A stretch of 64,000 nucleotides of DNA from Cohnella zeiphila. GTDB lineage: Bacteria > Bacillota > Bacilli > Paenibacillales > Paenibacillaceae. Below the pieces are notes generated by a model that searched no databases, was not told the origin of the DNA, and saw nothing but the letters and a program-made list of their open reading frames with translations. The stretch covers positions 1 to 64,000 of the forward strand of contig NZ_JACJVO010000028.1 of assembly GCF_014212055.1 (NCBI RefSeq), read 5' to 3'. Position numbers and translations under genes: made by a program. Shown here in pieces: positions 32,873 through 41,646 of the stretch. The number at the start of each line of letters is the position of its first letter. Position 1 is the first letter of the stretch.

Positions 32873-35095
32873 ATGATGGAAACCGTTCGGCTGCAAATTA
32901 CCGGCATGACTTGCGCGGCTTGCTCCGCGCGCATCGAACGCACCGTAGCCAAGCTGCCCGGCGTGGCGAGGGTGACGGTCAGCCTGCCGTACGCGCAGGC
33001 ACAGGTGGAGCTCGATCCGCGGATCGTCCAGACCCGGCAGGTGATCGGCCGCATCCGCGATATCGGCTACGGAGCCAAGGACGAGCCGGAAGACGCGGCT
33101 TCGTTCAATCGCCGCGAGAGCCGCGGCTATTTCAGCCGTTTCGTGCTGTCCGCGCTGCTCTCGCTGCCGCTGTTCTGGGCGATGCTTACTCATCTTCCCT
33201 ATGGGTGGGGCGTTCCGGCGCCGGACTGGATTCATTCGCCCTGGCTGCAATTGGCGGCCGCCACCGTGCTCCAATTCTATGTCGGTTATCCGTTTTACCG
33301 GGGCGCCTACCATGCGGTCAAGTCCGGAGCGGCCAATATGGACGTTCTGGTCGCGCTCAGCACGTCGCTCGCCTATTTTTACAGCCATCATCTGCTTTTC
33401 GCGTCGCTCGGCCATTCCGGTCACGAGTCGCACGTCCATCTTTATTTCGATACGATCGGGATGATTCTGACCGCCGTCCTGCTCGGCAAATGGCTCGAAA
33501 CCATGGCGAAGGGCAGGGCGCTGGCGGCCATGTCCGGGCTGCAGCGTCTTCAGCCCCGCATGATTCGCGTATGGCGCGGCGGGGAGGAAACGTGGATTCC
33601 GCTCGAGGAATTAAGGGTCGGCGATACGGCGGTCGTGCTGCCGAAGGAACGGGTGTCCGCCGACGGCGTGGTTCTGGACGGACGAACGGAAGTCGACGAA
33701 TCATTCCTGACCGGCGAAGGGCGTCTCGCGGCGCGTGCGAAGGGAGACCGCGTATACGGCGGCTCCTACAATCTCGGCGGCTCCATCCGGGTACGCGTAA
33801 CGGCGAAGGCGGCCGACTCTCGTCTGGCCGGGATGATCCGGCTGGTCGAGCAGGCGCAGCACGCCAAGCCGGCGATCCAGCGCCGCGTGGACCGGATCTC
33901 GGCGCTGCTCGTGCCGCTGATGATCGGCTGCGCGGCGGCTACATACGCGCTTTGGGCGTGGCGATTCGCGCCGGGCGATTACGGCCAGGCGACGCGCTAT
34001 GCCATGGCGGTGCTGCTTGTCTCCTGCCCGTGCGCGCTCGGGCTTGCTGCGCCGATCTCGATTCTGATCGCGTCGGCCGTCTCCGCGCGCCGAGGCATTC
34101 TGTTCAAGGAAGGCCGGTTTATCGAAGGGCTTCCTCGGATCGACCGCTTTCTGCTCGACAAAACCGGGACGCTGACCGAGGGCAAGCCGAGCTTGCAGGC
34201 GATCGAGACGGCCGGTCTGCCGGAAAATTACGCGCTCCGCTGGGCCGCCGCGCTGGAAAAGAAGTCCGAGCATCCGCTCGCCAAAGCGATCGTCGCCGCC
34301 GCCGGGAAGCGGGGGCTGATCGTGCCCGAAGCGGCGGATACCGTCGAGCGAATCGGGCAGGGAGTCGCGGGAACGGTGGAAGGAAGGCGGATCGCCCTCG
34401 GCAGCGCGGCTTGGCTTCGGTCGGCCGGTGTGCGGCCGGGTCCCTGGGAGCGGCGAGCGGAGACCGCGGACGGCCGTACGCGCCTGCAGTTGGCGCGGGA
34501 CGGCTTCTGGATCGGCGAGCTTGTATTGGAAGATCGGCTGAAGCCCGAATCGGCGCGCGCGGTCGGACGGCTTCGGACATACGGGGACGTGATGATGGTT
34601 ACCGGGGACGAAGGGGGAGCGGCCGCCCGAACGGCGGCGGCGGCCGGCATCGGGATCGTACGGGCGAACCTGATGCCCGAGCAGAAGCTGGAGCTTGTGC
34701 GCAGCCTTCAGGCGGAAGGGCGCAAGGTGGCGATGATCGGCGACGGAGTCAACGACGCCGCCGCGCTGGCCGCGGCGGACGTCGGGCTCGTGATGGATTC
34801 GGGGACGGACGCGGCGATGCAGGCGGGCGACGTCATTCTGACGGACGGGCGTTTGACGCGCGCGGCCGAAGCCGTTGCGCTCAGCCGCGCGACGATGCGC
34901 AACATCCGCCAGAATCTCGGGTTCTCGTTCCTCTACAACGCCGTCTCGATCCCGCTCGCCGCAGCCGGGCTGCTTGACCCGAAGGCCGCCTGTCTGCTCA
35001 TGGCGCTCAGCTCGCTGCTCGTCGTCGGCAATTCGCTGCGGCTTATGGGCCAACTCGGCGGAAGGAAGGAGCCGTCCGATGACGCTGTCTCCTGA
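32873..35095 (+). CDS. Copper-type P1B ATPase (CopA/FixI-like)
   Basis: A 740-residue heavy-metal-transporting ATPase. One N-terminal HMA domain with GMTCAACS (C14, C17); eight predicted membrane helices; the ion-binding C385-P386-C387; phosphorylated D429 in DKTGTLTEG; the SEHPLAKA motif that positions ATP; GDGVND; and a C-terminal MALSS in the last helix. These mark Cu(I) specificity. The dephosphorylation loop is LTGEG. It pumps copper from the cytoplasm to the outside face. The downstream SafE-like gene overlaps its end, and FixH-like and cytochrome c genes lie close by, so copper supply to a respiratory oxidase (CcoI/FixI role) is as plausible as detoxification. Confidence 0.95.
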   Translation: MMETVRLQITGMTCAACSARIERTVAKLPGVARVTVSLPYAQAQVELDPRIVQTRQVIGRIRDIGYGAKDEPEDAASFNRRESRGYFSRFVLSALLSLPLFWAMLTHLPYGWGVPAPDWIHSPWLQLAAATVLQFYVGYPFYRGAYHAVKSGAANMDVLVALSTSLAYFYSHHLLFASLGHSGHESHVHLYFDTIGMILTAVLLGKWLETMAKGRALAAMSGLQRLQPRMIRVWRGGEETWIPLEELRVGDTAVVLPKERVSADGVVLDGRTEVDESFLTGEGRLAARAKGDRVYGGSYNLGGSIRVRVTAKAADSRLAGMIRLVEQAQHAKPAIQRRVDRISALLVPLMIGCAAATYALWAWRFAPGDYGQATRYAMAVLLVSCPCALGLAAPISILIASAVSARRGILFKEGRFIEGLPRIDRFLLDKTGTLTEGKPSLQAIETAGLPENYALRWAAALEKKSEHPLAKAIVAAAGKRGLIVPEAADTVERIGQGVAGTVEGRRIALGSAAWLRSAGVRPGPWERRAETADGRTRLQLARDGFWIGELVLEDRLKPESARAVGRLRTYGDVMMVTGDEGGAAARTAAAAGIGIVRANLMPEQKLELVRSLQAEGRKVAMIGDGVNDAAALAAADVGLVMDSGTDAAMQAGDVILTDGRLTRAAEAVALSRATMRNIRQNLGFSFLYNAVSIPLAAAGLLDPKAACLLMALSSLLVVGNSLRLMGQLGGRKEPSDDAVS

Positions 35096-35765
35096 CTCGC
35101 TCCTGTTGGCGGCGTTGGCCGGGCTCGCCGGCGCTCCTCACTGCATCGTCATGTGCGGCGGCATCGTGTCGTCGTTCGCGCTGCAGGAACCGGCGGCGCC
35201 GCACAAGCCGGTGCTTGCCTATACCGCCGGCAAGAACGTCACGTACGCGCTGGTCGGCGGCTTCATGGGCGGCGTCGGCTCATTCCTCAACTATGCGGGC
35301 GGACTGGTCGGGTTGCAGGGCATCGCCTGCTTCGTCGGCGGGATGTTCCTGCTGATGTGGGCGCTGGGGAAATATACGCTGCCGACCCAGCGCTTGAGCC
35401 CGCTGCGCATCCCCTGGGTGGAGAAGCGCTTGTCCGGCTTGCGCCGGCGCCACGAGCGGACGGCGATGTTCGCGACGGGACTGGCGCTCGGCTTCATTCC
35501 GTGCGGCCTGACGTACGCCATGCAGATGCAGGCAGCCTCCAGCGGTTCGTGGCTGAGCGGTTTTTTGCTGCTGCTTGTGTTCGGTATCTGTACGGTGCCC
35601 GCCCTCATACTCGTCGGGGTGTTCGCCGGACGGCTCGGCAAAAGCTGGCGGCGCGGACTGCGCCGCGCCAGCTTCGTCCTTGCGGTGACGATGGGGGTGC
35701 TGTCGATCATGAAAGGATTGAGCGCCAACGGCATCGTCCCGTCGATTCACCCATGGCTCTGGTGA
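35079..35765 (+). CDS. SafE/DsbD-like membrane protein, probable copper or redox partner of the ATPase
   Basis: A 228-residue membrane protein with about six helices. The ATG lies inside the ATPase gene (17-bp overlap) with AAGGAG seven bases upstream, so translation is coupled. Two similar halves start with GAPHCIVMCGG and FIPCGLTYAMQM; this HCxxMCG/PCG pattern is typical of the sulfite exporter TauE/SafE and DsbD-like family often found beside FixH and CcoI genes. The Cys, His and Met residues in the membrane suggest metal handling. The name 'sulfite exporter' should not be taken literally. Confidence 0.85.
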   Translation: MTLSPDSLLLAALAGLAGAPHCIVMCGGIVSSFALQEPAAPHKPVLAYTAGKNVTYALVGGFMGGVGSFLNYAGGLVGLQGIACFVGGMFLLMWALGKYTLPTQRLSPLRIPWVEKRLSGLRRRHERTAMFATGLALGFIPCGLTYAMQMQAASSGSWLSGFLLLLVFGICTVPALILVGVFAGRLGKSWRRGLRRASFVLAVTMGVLSIMKGLSANGIVPSIHPWLW

Positions 35766-35783
35766 AGCGGTAAAGTCTACGCA

Positions 35784-36191
35784 TCAAACGACTTTGAACA
35801 GGTGAGCGACGACGCTTTTGTGTCCGTTCTCCGAAAGCGTCAGCTTCGCCTGCCACTTGCCCCGCATGGTCGGAACGCCCACTGCCCGATATACGCCGGG
35901 CGAGGTTTCCGTGATCGTCGCCTCATATTCGCCGCAGAACATGTTCGGCATCGACAGAATGATGTTCATTTTGGCGCCGGATACCGGCTTGCCGGCTTTG
36001 TCGTTCACCGACACCGTGAACGACGTCTCTTCCATGACTTTGGCCGCGTCGGAAGAATCCGCGATCTGGACGCGAAGGCCGTCTCCCTCGAACGCCGTCA
36101 TGCCGTAAGCGGCTTGCGGCCGATTGAACAGCCAGAGTACGATCGCGAACAGGGCCAGCGCCGCTCCGATCCAGGCCAGCCGTTTTTTCAT
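35784..36191 (-). CDS. FixH/YtkA-like membrane-anchored protein
   Basis: 135 residues from the ATG at 36191 (GAAGG eight bases upstream; a GTG at 36200 is the alternative). One N-terminal membrane helix (about 5-22) is followed by an extracellular beta-sandwich with NIILSMPNMFCGEYEATITETSPGVYRAVGVPTMRGKWQAKL. The spaced Met/Cys residues and the GVY...M.G.W pattern are typical of the FixH/YtkA domain involved in cytochrome oxidase copper assembly. It converges on the SafE-like gene and lies beside a cytochrome c gene. Confidence 0.8.
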   Translation of the reverse strand: MKKRLAWIGAALALFAIVLWLFNRPQAAYGMTAFEGDGLRVQIADSSDAAKVMEETSFTVSVNDKAGKPVSGAKMNIILSMPNMFCGEYEATITETSPGVYRAVGVPTMRGKWQAKLTLSENGHKSVVAHLFKVV

Positions 36192-36345
36192 GCGCCGCAC
36201 CTTCTCTCCCTAGATGTGCCTCCATCATCAGCCTATTCGGAAACCCTTGTATCTCATGACGAATCGCGCGGCGGCTTCGAGCCCGAAAAAGAAAAGCCGC
36301 TCCGGGTCCGAACGGACCGCGGAAGCGGCAATGGGCGGGATTTCG

Positions 36346-36732
36346 TTACTTCTTGGCGGAAAGCCAAGCGGTGAGCGTATTGACCTGGTCGTCCGTCAGC
36401 GTGCCCTTGAAGCCGGGCATGCCGCCTCCGCCGTTCTCGATCTGCGTGCGAATCTGGTCCGCGGTCATGGCCGATCCGACCTTGGTCAGATTCGGACCGA
36501 TCTGCCCCTGCAGCTGATCCCCGTGGCAGGACAGGCAGCTGCTCTTGTAAATGGCCGTCGCGGCCGCTTCGTCCACCGTCGTCGCGGGCGCGGCGGAAGG
36601 AGAAGCGGATGCCGACGAACTCGACGGGGGCGGCTCGGCCGGACTTTCATCCTGCTGAAGCGACACCATCATCATGACGGCGGCATACGCGCAGCAAGCG
36701 GTAATAAGGACGGGCAGCAACCATTTGCGCAT
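36346..36732 (-). CDS. Small membrane-anchored c-type cytochrome
   Basis: 128 residues from the ATG at 36732, ten bases after AAGGAGG. One N-terminal hydrophobic helix anchors it, followed by a Ser/Pro/Ala-rich linker and a single cytochrome c domain. Haem attachment is C66-x-x-C69-H70 (SSCLSCH) and the likely Met ligand is M105 in GGGMPGF. It resembles the small cytochromes c550/c551 of bacilli that pass electrons to the terminal oxidase. It shares a strand with the FixH-like gene, about 150 bp apart. Confidence 0.92.
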   Translation of the reverse strand: MRKWLLPVLITACCAYAAVMMMVSLQQDESPAEPPPSSSSASASPSAAPATTVDEAAATAIYKSSCLSCHGDQLQGQIGPNLTKVGSAMTADQIRTQIENGGGGMPGFKGTLTDDQVNTLTAWLSAKK

Positions 36733-36914
36733 AGACGAATTTCCTCCTTCGGCTCGGGCGGGGTCCTTCCCCATAGCATTTCCCATTTTTCTATTTCTTT
36801 CGCATTTCCTCATTTTAACATGAGATTCGGCCGCCCGTCATGATCCGAAAGGGGAATCCGGGGCACTCCAAGGAAGCGTGTTCACCGAATTGCCATCAAT
36901 TGGGCCGATTCGTG

Positions 36915-37289
36915 TCATTCCGGAATCTGGCAAGCGGACGCAGATTGGGATAGCATAAAAGAGGAGAGATTCGCGGCGTCTTCCCCATCCAGCAGACGGA
37001 AACGCCGGAGTTGGTCGTATTGTCCTTCGTCCAGCAGAATGCTTCGCTGCTTCTCCCCGATCAAGTCGAAATGGGGAAATTCGCCGCGGCGATGGATATA
37101 GTCCGGGTTCAAGCCGTGCTTCCGGCACCAGCGGACAAGCCGGTTCAAGTCGGCGCAGCCGACCTTGGTCACCGTCGTCATGCCGGGAAAGCGAGGGTCG
37201 AGCCAATAGTGAGTCAGATAGCTCAATCGGCCGTTCGCGACCGATCGTTTCCAGCGTTCGAGTTCTTTTCTTGTAATGCCGAAGGCCAT
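36915..37289 (-). CDS. YneQ-like conserved protein of unknown function
   Basis: A 124-residue soluble protein with AAAGGAAG upstream of the ATG. MAFGITRKELERWK, LTHYWLDPRFPGMTTVTKVGCADL and HRRGEFPHFDLIGEKQ resemble the B. subtilis YneQ type of small uncharacterised proteins, judged from memory. A long C-terminal tail after about residue 90 is less typical. No catalytic motif can be named. It diverges from the small P-loop ATPase gene. Confidence 0.75.
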   Translation of the reverse strand: MAFGITRKELERWKRSVANGRLSYLTHYWLDPRFPGMTTVTKVGCADLNRLVRWCRKHGLNPDYIHRRGEFPHFDLIGEKQRSILLDEGQYDQLRRFRLLDGEDAANLSSFMLSQSASACQIPE

Positions 37290-37386
37290 TCGTTCCGACT
37301 TCCTTTATCGATTGTTGAGAATGGCTCTATTGTAGCGGATTTCTAGGATAGATGCGATCATTCGGGAAAAAGACGGGGGCGTTCGA

Positions 37387-37968
37387 ATGGGGAAGATGAT
37401 TTTTTTCGTAGGCGGCGCGGGAGCGGGCAAAACGACGCTGGCCAAACAAATTGCCGCGCGGCGCAGTGCGGCGTTCCTCGACATGGACACGCTGCTTCGG
37501 CCGGCGGCGGAAGCGCTTATGCGCGCAGCCGGGCTCGACCCGCTCGACCGCGATTCCGCCGACTACAAACGGCTGTGCCGGGATCTCGGCTACCGGATCA
37601 CAATGGATGCGGCGCTGGAGAACGTATCGCTGGGCACGGACGTCTGCATCGTCGGTCCGTTCACCCGCGAGATCGCCGACCCGGATTGGATAGCCGGGGA
37701 GCTGGGGCGGGGCGGCAACGCGATCGGACAAGAGAACGTAAAGGCGATTCGCGTCTATTTGGCGGACGAGACGCTGTACCGCGCGCGGATCGAGCAGAGA
37801 GGATCCGGTCTCGACCGTTGGAAGCTGGATCACTGGGAGACGTTCCGGAAAGGGCTCGCGCCGACGCCCATCGCCTGGCCGCTCCCGGACGGGAACATCC
37901 TCGATTTCGACAACTCGCTTCCACTAACCGAACAACGATTGAATGAAGTTATACGGTGGATCGATTAA
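37387..37968 (+). CDS. Small P-loop ATPase, kinase-like
   Basis: A 193-residue protein with Walker A GGAGAGKTT (residues 9-17) at the very N-terminus, DMDTLL after strand 2, and a later LADETLYRARIEQRGSGLDRWK segment with several arginines that could form a lid. This is the layout of small-molecule kinases of the AAA/shikimate-kinase-like group. It has no substrate-defining motif I recognise. It is followed by a perfect inverted repeat at 37972-37997. Confidence 0.8.
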   Translation: MGKMIFFVGGAGAGKTTLAKQIAARRSAAFLDMDTLLRPAAEALMRAAGLDPLDRDSADYKRLCRDLGYRITMDAALENVSLGTDVCIVGPFTREIADPDWIAGELGRGGNAIGQENVKAIRVYLADETLYRARIEQRGSGLDRWKLDHWETFRKGLAPTPIAWPLPDGNILDFDNSLPLTEQRLNEVIRWID

Positions 37969-37971
37969 AGG

Positions 37972-37997
37972 TTAATGCCATTAATTCATGGCATTAA
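37972..37997. repeat. Perfect 9-bp inverted repeat between convergent genes
   Basis: TTAATGCCA (37972-37980) and TGGCATTAA (37989-37997) surround TTAATTCA. It starts four bases after the ATPase stop. There is no T tract, so it is a weak terminator candidate; an operator or structured 3' end is possible. Confidence 0.5.
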
Positions 37998-38080
37998 ATA
38001 GGTGGAATCCGGGTTCGCGAGAGGACGGGCGCGTTGACCGGATTCCGTTTTTATTGCGGGAAACCGTGGCGTTCGCTCGA

Positions 38081-39259
38081 TTAAGCCGATTTCTTCTCGG
38101 CACTCCTCTTCGGAGCGACAACGCCGCTTGCGATAAAGATGGCGAGCGACGCGGCTAAGCATCCCGCCGACAGCAAGGCGACGGCGCCGAAGCCGCGGAA
38201 ATGGGCGAACAGCAGGCCTGCTGCCCAGGAGCCGAGCGTGATGGCCGCGTACATCGTCGCCTGCGCCGAGCTGGTGATGGTGCCGCGAATGTCCGGATGG
38301 AGCGAGATGAGCGACTCCATGATCGGCGGCGCGATCAGATAGAACAGGAAGGAGATCAGCAAATAAACGAGCGCGATGGCCGTCACGGAAGGAAGGCTCG
38401 GCAGCAAGACAAAAAGAAAGGCGAGCAGCAAACCGCCAAACGTCAACGTTCGGACGCGGGGAAAGGCGCAAAAGACGGAAGCGCTGCTCAGGCTTCCGAC
38501 GAGCGTCCCGATTCCGAGGAAGATCATCAGGTTGCCGACTTGATCGAGCGAGAGCGAGAAGCGTTCGGTCAGCCACTTCCCGACGAAGGAAAACGAAGCG
38601 AAGTTACCGACTTGCAGCAAGAAATAGGCGAGATAGGCGGCTCTCGCGCTCCCGCTGCGGATGAGCGGGCCGTACCGTCTCCAAACGGAAGACGAAGCCG
38701 GCTGCGGTGCGCGAGGCTTCATCGCCGGCAGGATCAGAGGAATCGAGAGGGCGAGAACGAGCGAGAATCCGCCGACTGCAAAGAAGGAATGGGACCAATG
38801 GCCGGTGGCGAGACGGCTGCCGATCGGCACGCCCAGCACTTGGGCGGCGGCGAGCCCCGCAAACGCGATGCCAAGCGCCCGGGCCGCCCTCGGTCCGGGA
38901 AAAAGCGTCGGGATGGCGGCCCACACCTGAGGAGCGGTAAACGAAGCGCAGACGCCGGCCAGGAAGCGAAAGAGGAACATGGACCAGAAGCCGGAGGCAA
39001 ACCCGCAGGCGAACGTAGCGACGGAGAAGCCGAGCATCCCGGCCAGCATCACCCGCTTCCGGTCCCGTCCGTCCGACAGCGGTCCCGCAACCAAAGCGAA
39101 GAGGGCGTAGCCCAATGCATAGGAACCCATCATCCAGCCTGAGAATCGGGTCGGGACGCCGAATAAGCTTTGGAGCGTCGGCAGCAGCGGCGAGATGAGA
39201 AAGGCGTCCGTTCCAATGGCGAACATGATCAGAAACAGAAGCGCGACAACTTTTTGCAT
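38081..39259 (-). CDS. MFS transporter (DHA1-like exporter)
   Basis: 392 residues from the ATG at 39259; the open frame extends further upstream without a usable ribosome binding site, while AAGGAGA precedes this start by about 13 bases. About 12 membrane helices. The first starts FLIMFAIGTDAFLISPLLPTL, and the motif-A loop reads GPLSDGRDRKRVMLAGM. Motif C-like residues occur in helix 5. DHA1 members export drugs, sugars or metabolites with proton antiport. No regulator sits beside it, so the substrate is open. Confidence 0.9.
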   Translation of the reverse strand: MQKVVALLFLIMFAIGTDAFLISPLLPTLQSLFGVPTRFSGWMMGSYALGYALFALVAGPLSDGRDRKRVMLAGMLGFSVATFACGFASGFWSMFLFRFLAGVCASFTAPQVWAAIPTLFPGPRAARALGIAFAGLAAAQVLGVPIGSRLATGHWSHSFFAVGGFSLVLALSIPLILPAMKPRAPQPASSSVWRRYGPLIRSGSARAAYLAYFLLQVGNFASFSFVGKWLTERFSLSLDQVGNLMIFLGIGTLVGSLSSASVFCAFPRVRTLTFGGLLLAFLFVLLPSLPSVTAIALVYLLISFLFYLIAPPIMESLISLHPDIRGTITSSAQATMYAAITLGSWAAGLLFAHFRGFGAVALLSAGCLAASLAIFIASGVVAPKRSAEKKSA

Positions 39260-39465
39260 AGGGTGAACGATCTCCTTCGAACACGGATTTTGGAAAAGGC
39301 GCTTTCGGCCCCTTCTGTCCCTATGACGCGCGAGACGCCCTCGTTTCGACAGGCGCTCAAAAAACATTCGGAGTCACGCAAGAGAAGGGGAATGTCGAGA
39401 AACGGCGAAAAAAGAATAGGGAGAACCGAAGGCCGTACGCATCGGCGCGCAATGGGGGACGCGGA

Positions 39466-40422
39466 ATGGAGAAAAAGGCGAAAAAGCGGCGAAAGTACGC
39501 GGGTATTGTCGGATTGTTAATGACATTAATTGTATCGAGCGCCTGTTCCGCCGCGTCCGGCCGGGAGAACGGGAACGAAGCAGGCTCTTCGGCCGAAGCA
39601 ATCCCGGCACCAAGCGCAGCGGCCCGGCCGACGGCTTCCGGAAGCTTCGAGAGCGGAGGTCCTTCGATCCATTCGCCGAGACCGTCGGCAGAGGGCGCGT
39701 CCGAGGACGCAACGGAATCGCCGGAGCCAACGGGCGTTTACGCCGATATATCGGGTTCGAACGCGACGGATCCGCGCCGGGAGACGCCGATTCCCGCCCA
39801 CAGGCGGAACGGGCTGCCCAAAGGGTTCGTGTATGCGGATGAAGCGATCCCCGGCTTGAAGCTCGATATTCGCTATTCGACCGACTACAATTTCGTCGGC
39901 AAGCCGATCGACGGCTATTTGGCCCCGCTGGCCATTCTGACGAAGGAGGCGGCGGAAGCCTTGAAGCAAGTGAACGAGGACTTGGGGAAGGACGGATATG
40001 CGCTCAAAATTTATGACGCGTACCGGCCGCGAAAAGCGGTCGCCGAATTTGTCGCTTGGGCCGCAGACGCCAAGGATACGAAGATGAAAGAGGATTTTTA
40101 CCCGGACGTGAACAAGAAGGATGCGTTCAAGCTGGGCTACCTCGCTCATAAATCCGGCCATTCCCGAGGGAGCACCGTCGATTTGACGATCGTCGACAAG
40201 GCAACGGGGGAGGACGTGGACATGGGGAGTCCATACGACCTGTTCAGTCCGATCTCTTCCCACGGCACGGAACAGATTACGAAGGAGCAATCGGCCAACC
40301 GGAACCGGCTCAAGACGGCCATGGAGAAGCGCGGATTTCTATCCCTGAATAAGGAATGGTGGCATTATACGCTGAAGAAGGAGCCTTTTCCGGACACCTA
40401 TTTCGACTTCGACATTGAATAG
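39466..40422 (+). CDS. D-alanyl-D-alanine dipeptidase, VanX/DdpX type (peptidase M15D), lipoprotein
   Basis: A 318-residue predicted lipoprotein with lipobox VSSAC (C27). A long Ser/Pro/Glu-rich linker (about 28-115) leads to an M15D zinc peptidase domain. Zinc ligands are H232 and D239 in [13 protein letters not shown] and H300 in EWWH, with E297 as catalytic base and R187 in DAYRPRK like the essential Arg of VanX. Such enzymes cleave D-Ala-D-Ala dipeptide. VanX is cytoplasmic in vancomycin resistance; this one is exported, so it more likely recycles wall dipeptides. No vanH or vanA is nearby, so resistance should not be inferred. Confidence 0.9.
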   Translation: MEKKAKKRRKYAGIVGLLMTLIVSSACSAASGRENGNEAGSSAEAIPAPSAAARPTASGSFESGGPSIHSPRPSAEGASEDATESPEPTGVYADISGSNATDPRRETPIPAHRRNGLPKGFVYADEAIPGLKLDIRYSTDYNFVGKPIDGYLAPLAILTKEAAEALKQVNEDLGKDGYALKIYDAYRPRKAVAEFVAWAADAKDTKMKEDFYPDVNKKDAFKLGYLAHKSGHSRGSTVDLTIVDKATGEDVDMGSPYDLFSPISSHGTEQITKEQSANRNRLKTAMEKRGFLSLNKEWWHYTLKKEPFPDTYFDFDIE

Positions 40423-40437
40423 AACGCCCGATTTCGC

Positions 40438-40467
40438 TTGCTTGTCTTCCGAAGGCTAAGGTATAAT
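40438..40467 (+). promoter_or_regulatory. Sigma-A promoter of the pyrophosphatase gene
   Basis: TTGCTT (40438-40443) and TATAAT (40462-40467) are spaced 18 bp and lie 33 bp before the ATG. Confidence 0.65.
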
Positions 40468-40500
40468 TTTAACGCCAAATGAAAAAGAAGGAGTATGAAC

Positions 40501-41433
40501 ATGGGAAAAGTACTGATTTTCGGCCATAAAAATCCGGACACGGATACGATCTGCTCCGCGATCGCCTACGCAGACCTGAAGACGAAGCTCGGCCAAGAGG
40601 TCGAAGCCGTCCGCCTCGGCGCAGTCAACGCCGAAACCCAATTCGCGCTCGACAAGTTCGGCGCCGCCGCTCCCCGTCTCGTCGAGACGGTCGCGAACGA
40701 AGCGAAGGAAGTCATTCTCGTCGACCATAACGAACGCCAGCAAAGCGCCGGCGACATCGATCAAGTTCGCGTCATCGAAGTCATCGACCACCATCGGATC
40801 GCCAACTTCGAGACGAGCGGCCCGCTTTACTATCGCGCGGAGCCGGTCGGCTGCACCGCAACGATCCTGAAAAAGCTGTATAAAGAGAACGGCGTCGACA
40901 TTTCCAAGGAGATCGCCGGCCTGATGCTGTCCGCCATCATCTCCGACTCCCTGCTGTTCAAATCGCCGACCTGCACGCCGGAAGACGTAGCCGCTGCGCG
41001 CGAGCTGGCCCAGATCGCCGGCGTCGATGCCGACAGCTACGGTCTGGACATGCTCAAAGCCGGCGCCAATCTGCTGGACAAGTCGATCGACGAGCTGATC
41101 AAGCTGGACGCCAAGGAATTCTCGATGGGCAGCGCCAAAGTCGAGATCGCCCAAGTCAACGCGGTCGACGTAAACGACGTGTTGTCCCGCCAAGCCGAGC
41201 TGGAAGACAAGCTGAGCGCCATCGTCGCTTCCAAAGGCCTCGACCTGTTCCTGTTCGTCGTGACGGACATCCTGAACAACGACTCCGTCGGCATTGCCCT
41301 TGGCAAGGCCGCAAACGTCGTCGAACAAGCCTACAACGTCAAGCTGGAGAACAATAAAGCGCTGCTCAAAGGCGTCGTCTCCCGCAAGGCGCAGATCGTT
41401 CCGGTTCTGACCGATACGTTCAACAAGCAATAA
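40501..41433 (+). CDS. ppaC: Manganese-dependent inorganic pyrophosphatase (family II)
   Basis: About 310 residues. Two ATGs compete; the one at 40501 is seven bases after AAGGAG, the one at 40495 only one base. The N-terminal DHH domain has [20 protein letters not shown] and EVIDHHRI, which supply the metal ligands, and the C-terminal DHHA2 domain ends in the [12 protein letters not shown] substrate-binding segment (Arg-Lys pair). It hydrolyses pyrophosphate from biosynthesis in the cytoplasm. It has its own promoter and a strong terminator, so it is monocistronic. Confidence 0.97.
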   Translation: MGKVLIFGHKNPDTDTICSAIAYADLKTKLGQEVEAVRLGAVNAETQFALDKFGAAAPRLVETVANEAKEVILVDHNERQQSAGDIDQVRVIEVIDHHRIANFETSGPLYYRAEPVGCTATILKKLYKENGVDISKEIAGLMLSAIISDSLLFKSPTCTPEDVAAARELAQIAGVDADSYGLDMLKAGANLLDKSIDELIKLDAKEFSMGSAKVEIAQVNAVDVNDVLSRQAELEDKLSAIVASKGLDLFLFVVTDILNNDSVGIALGKAANVVEQAYNVKLENNKALLKGVVSRKAQIVPVLTDTFNKQ

Positions 41434-41447
41434 GATCGCTCTCTACT

Positions 41448-41490
41448 AAAAAAGCGAAAGCCAGGCGGGTCCTGCGCTTTCGCTTTTTTT
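41448..41490 (+). terminator. Strong terminator after ppaC
   Basis: AAAAAAGCGAAAG (41448-41460) pairs with CTTTCGCTTTTTT (41477-41489), loop 16 bases. A-rich and T-rich flanks make it usable from both directions. Confidence 0.9.
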
Positions 41491-41501
41491 GCGTCTTCTG
41501 G

Positions 41502-41645
41502 CGTCGAAATCCCGCTCGCTCAGGTTCAGTGCTTCGTTGTAGCTGCATTTTTCCGTTTCCGTCGAAATCCCGCTCGTACAGGCTCAGTGTCTCGTTGTTG
41601 CTTGCATTTTTTCGTTTCCGTCGAAATCCCGCTTGTTCAGGACCC
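41502..41645. repeat. 59-bp tandem repeat, about 2.5 copies
   Basis: GTCGAAATCCCGCT starts at 41502, 41561 and 41620, exactly 59 bp apart. Each unit goes on with a TCAGG..TCAGTG..TCGTTGT motif, a GCATTTTT run and CCGTTTCC, with several point changes; the third copy stops after about 25 bp. It lies just after the ppaC terminator and just before a small lower-GC reading frame. The type is unknown. Confidence 0.85.
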
Positions 41646-41646
41646 G

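Noticed and set aside
32911-34977. A 688-codon open frame on the plus strand
   Set aside because: It lies wholly inside the copper ATPase gene in another frame; its product is Arg/Gly-rich with no domain pattern. It is a by-product of high GC.
35079-35765. Sulfite export role for the SafE-like protein
   Set aside because: The family label is broad; the overlap with a copper ATPase gene and the Cys/Met motifs favour a metal or redox role.
39466-40422. VanX-like gene as evidence of vancomycin resistance
   Set aside because: No vanH, vanA, vanR or vanS neighbour is present and the protein is an exported lipoprotein, unlike cytoplasmic VanX.
41502-41645. Tandem repeats as a CRISPR array
   Set aside because: The repeats adjoin without unique spacers, number fewer than three full units, and no cas gene is present.
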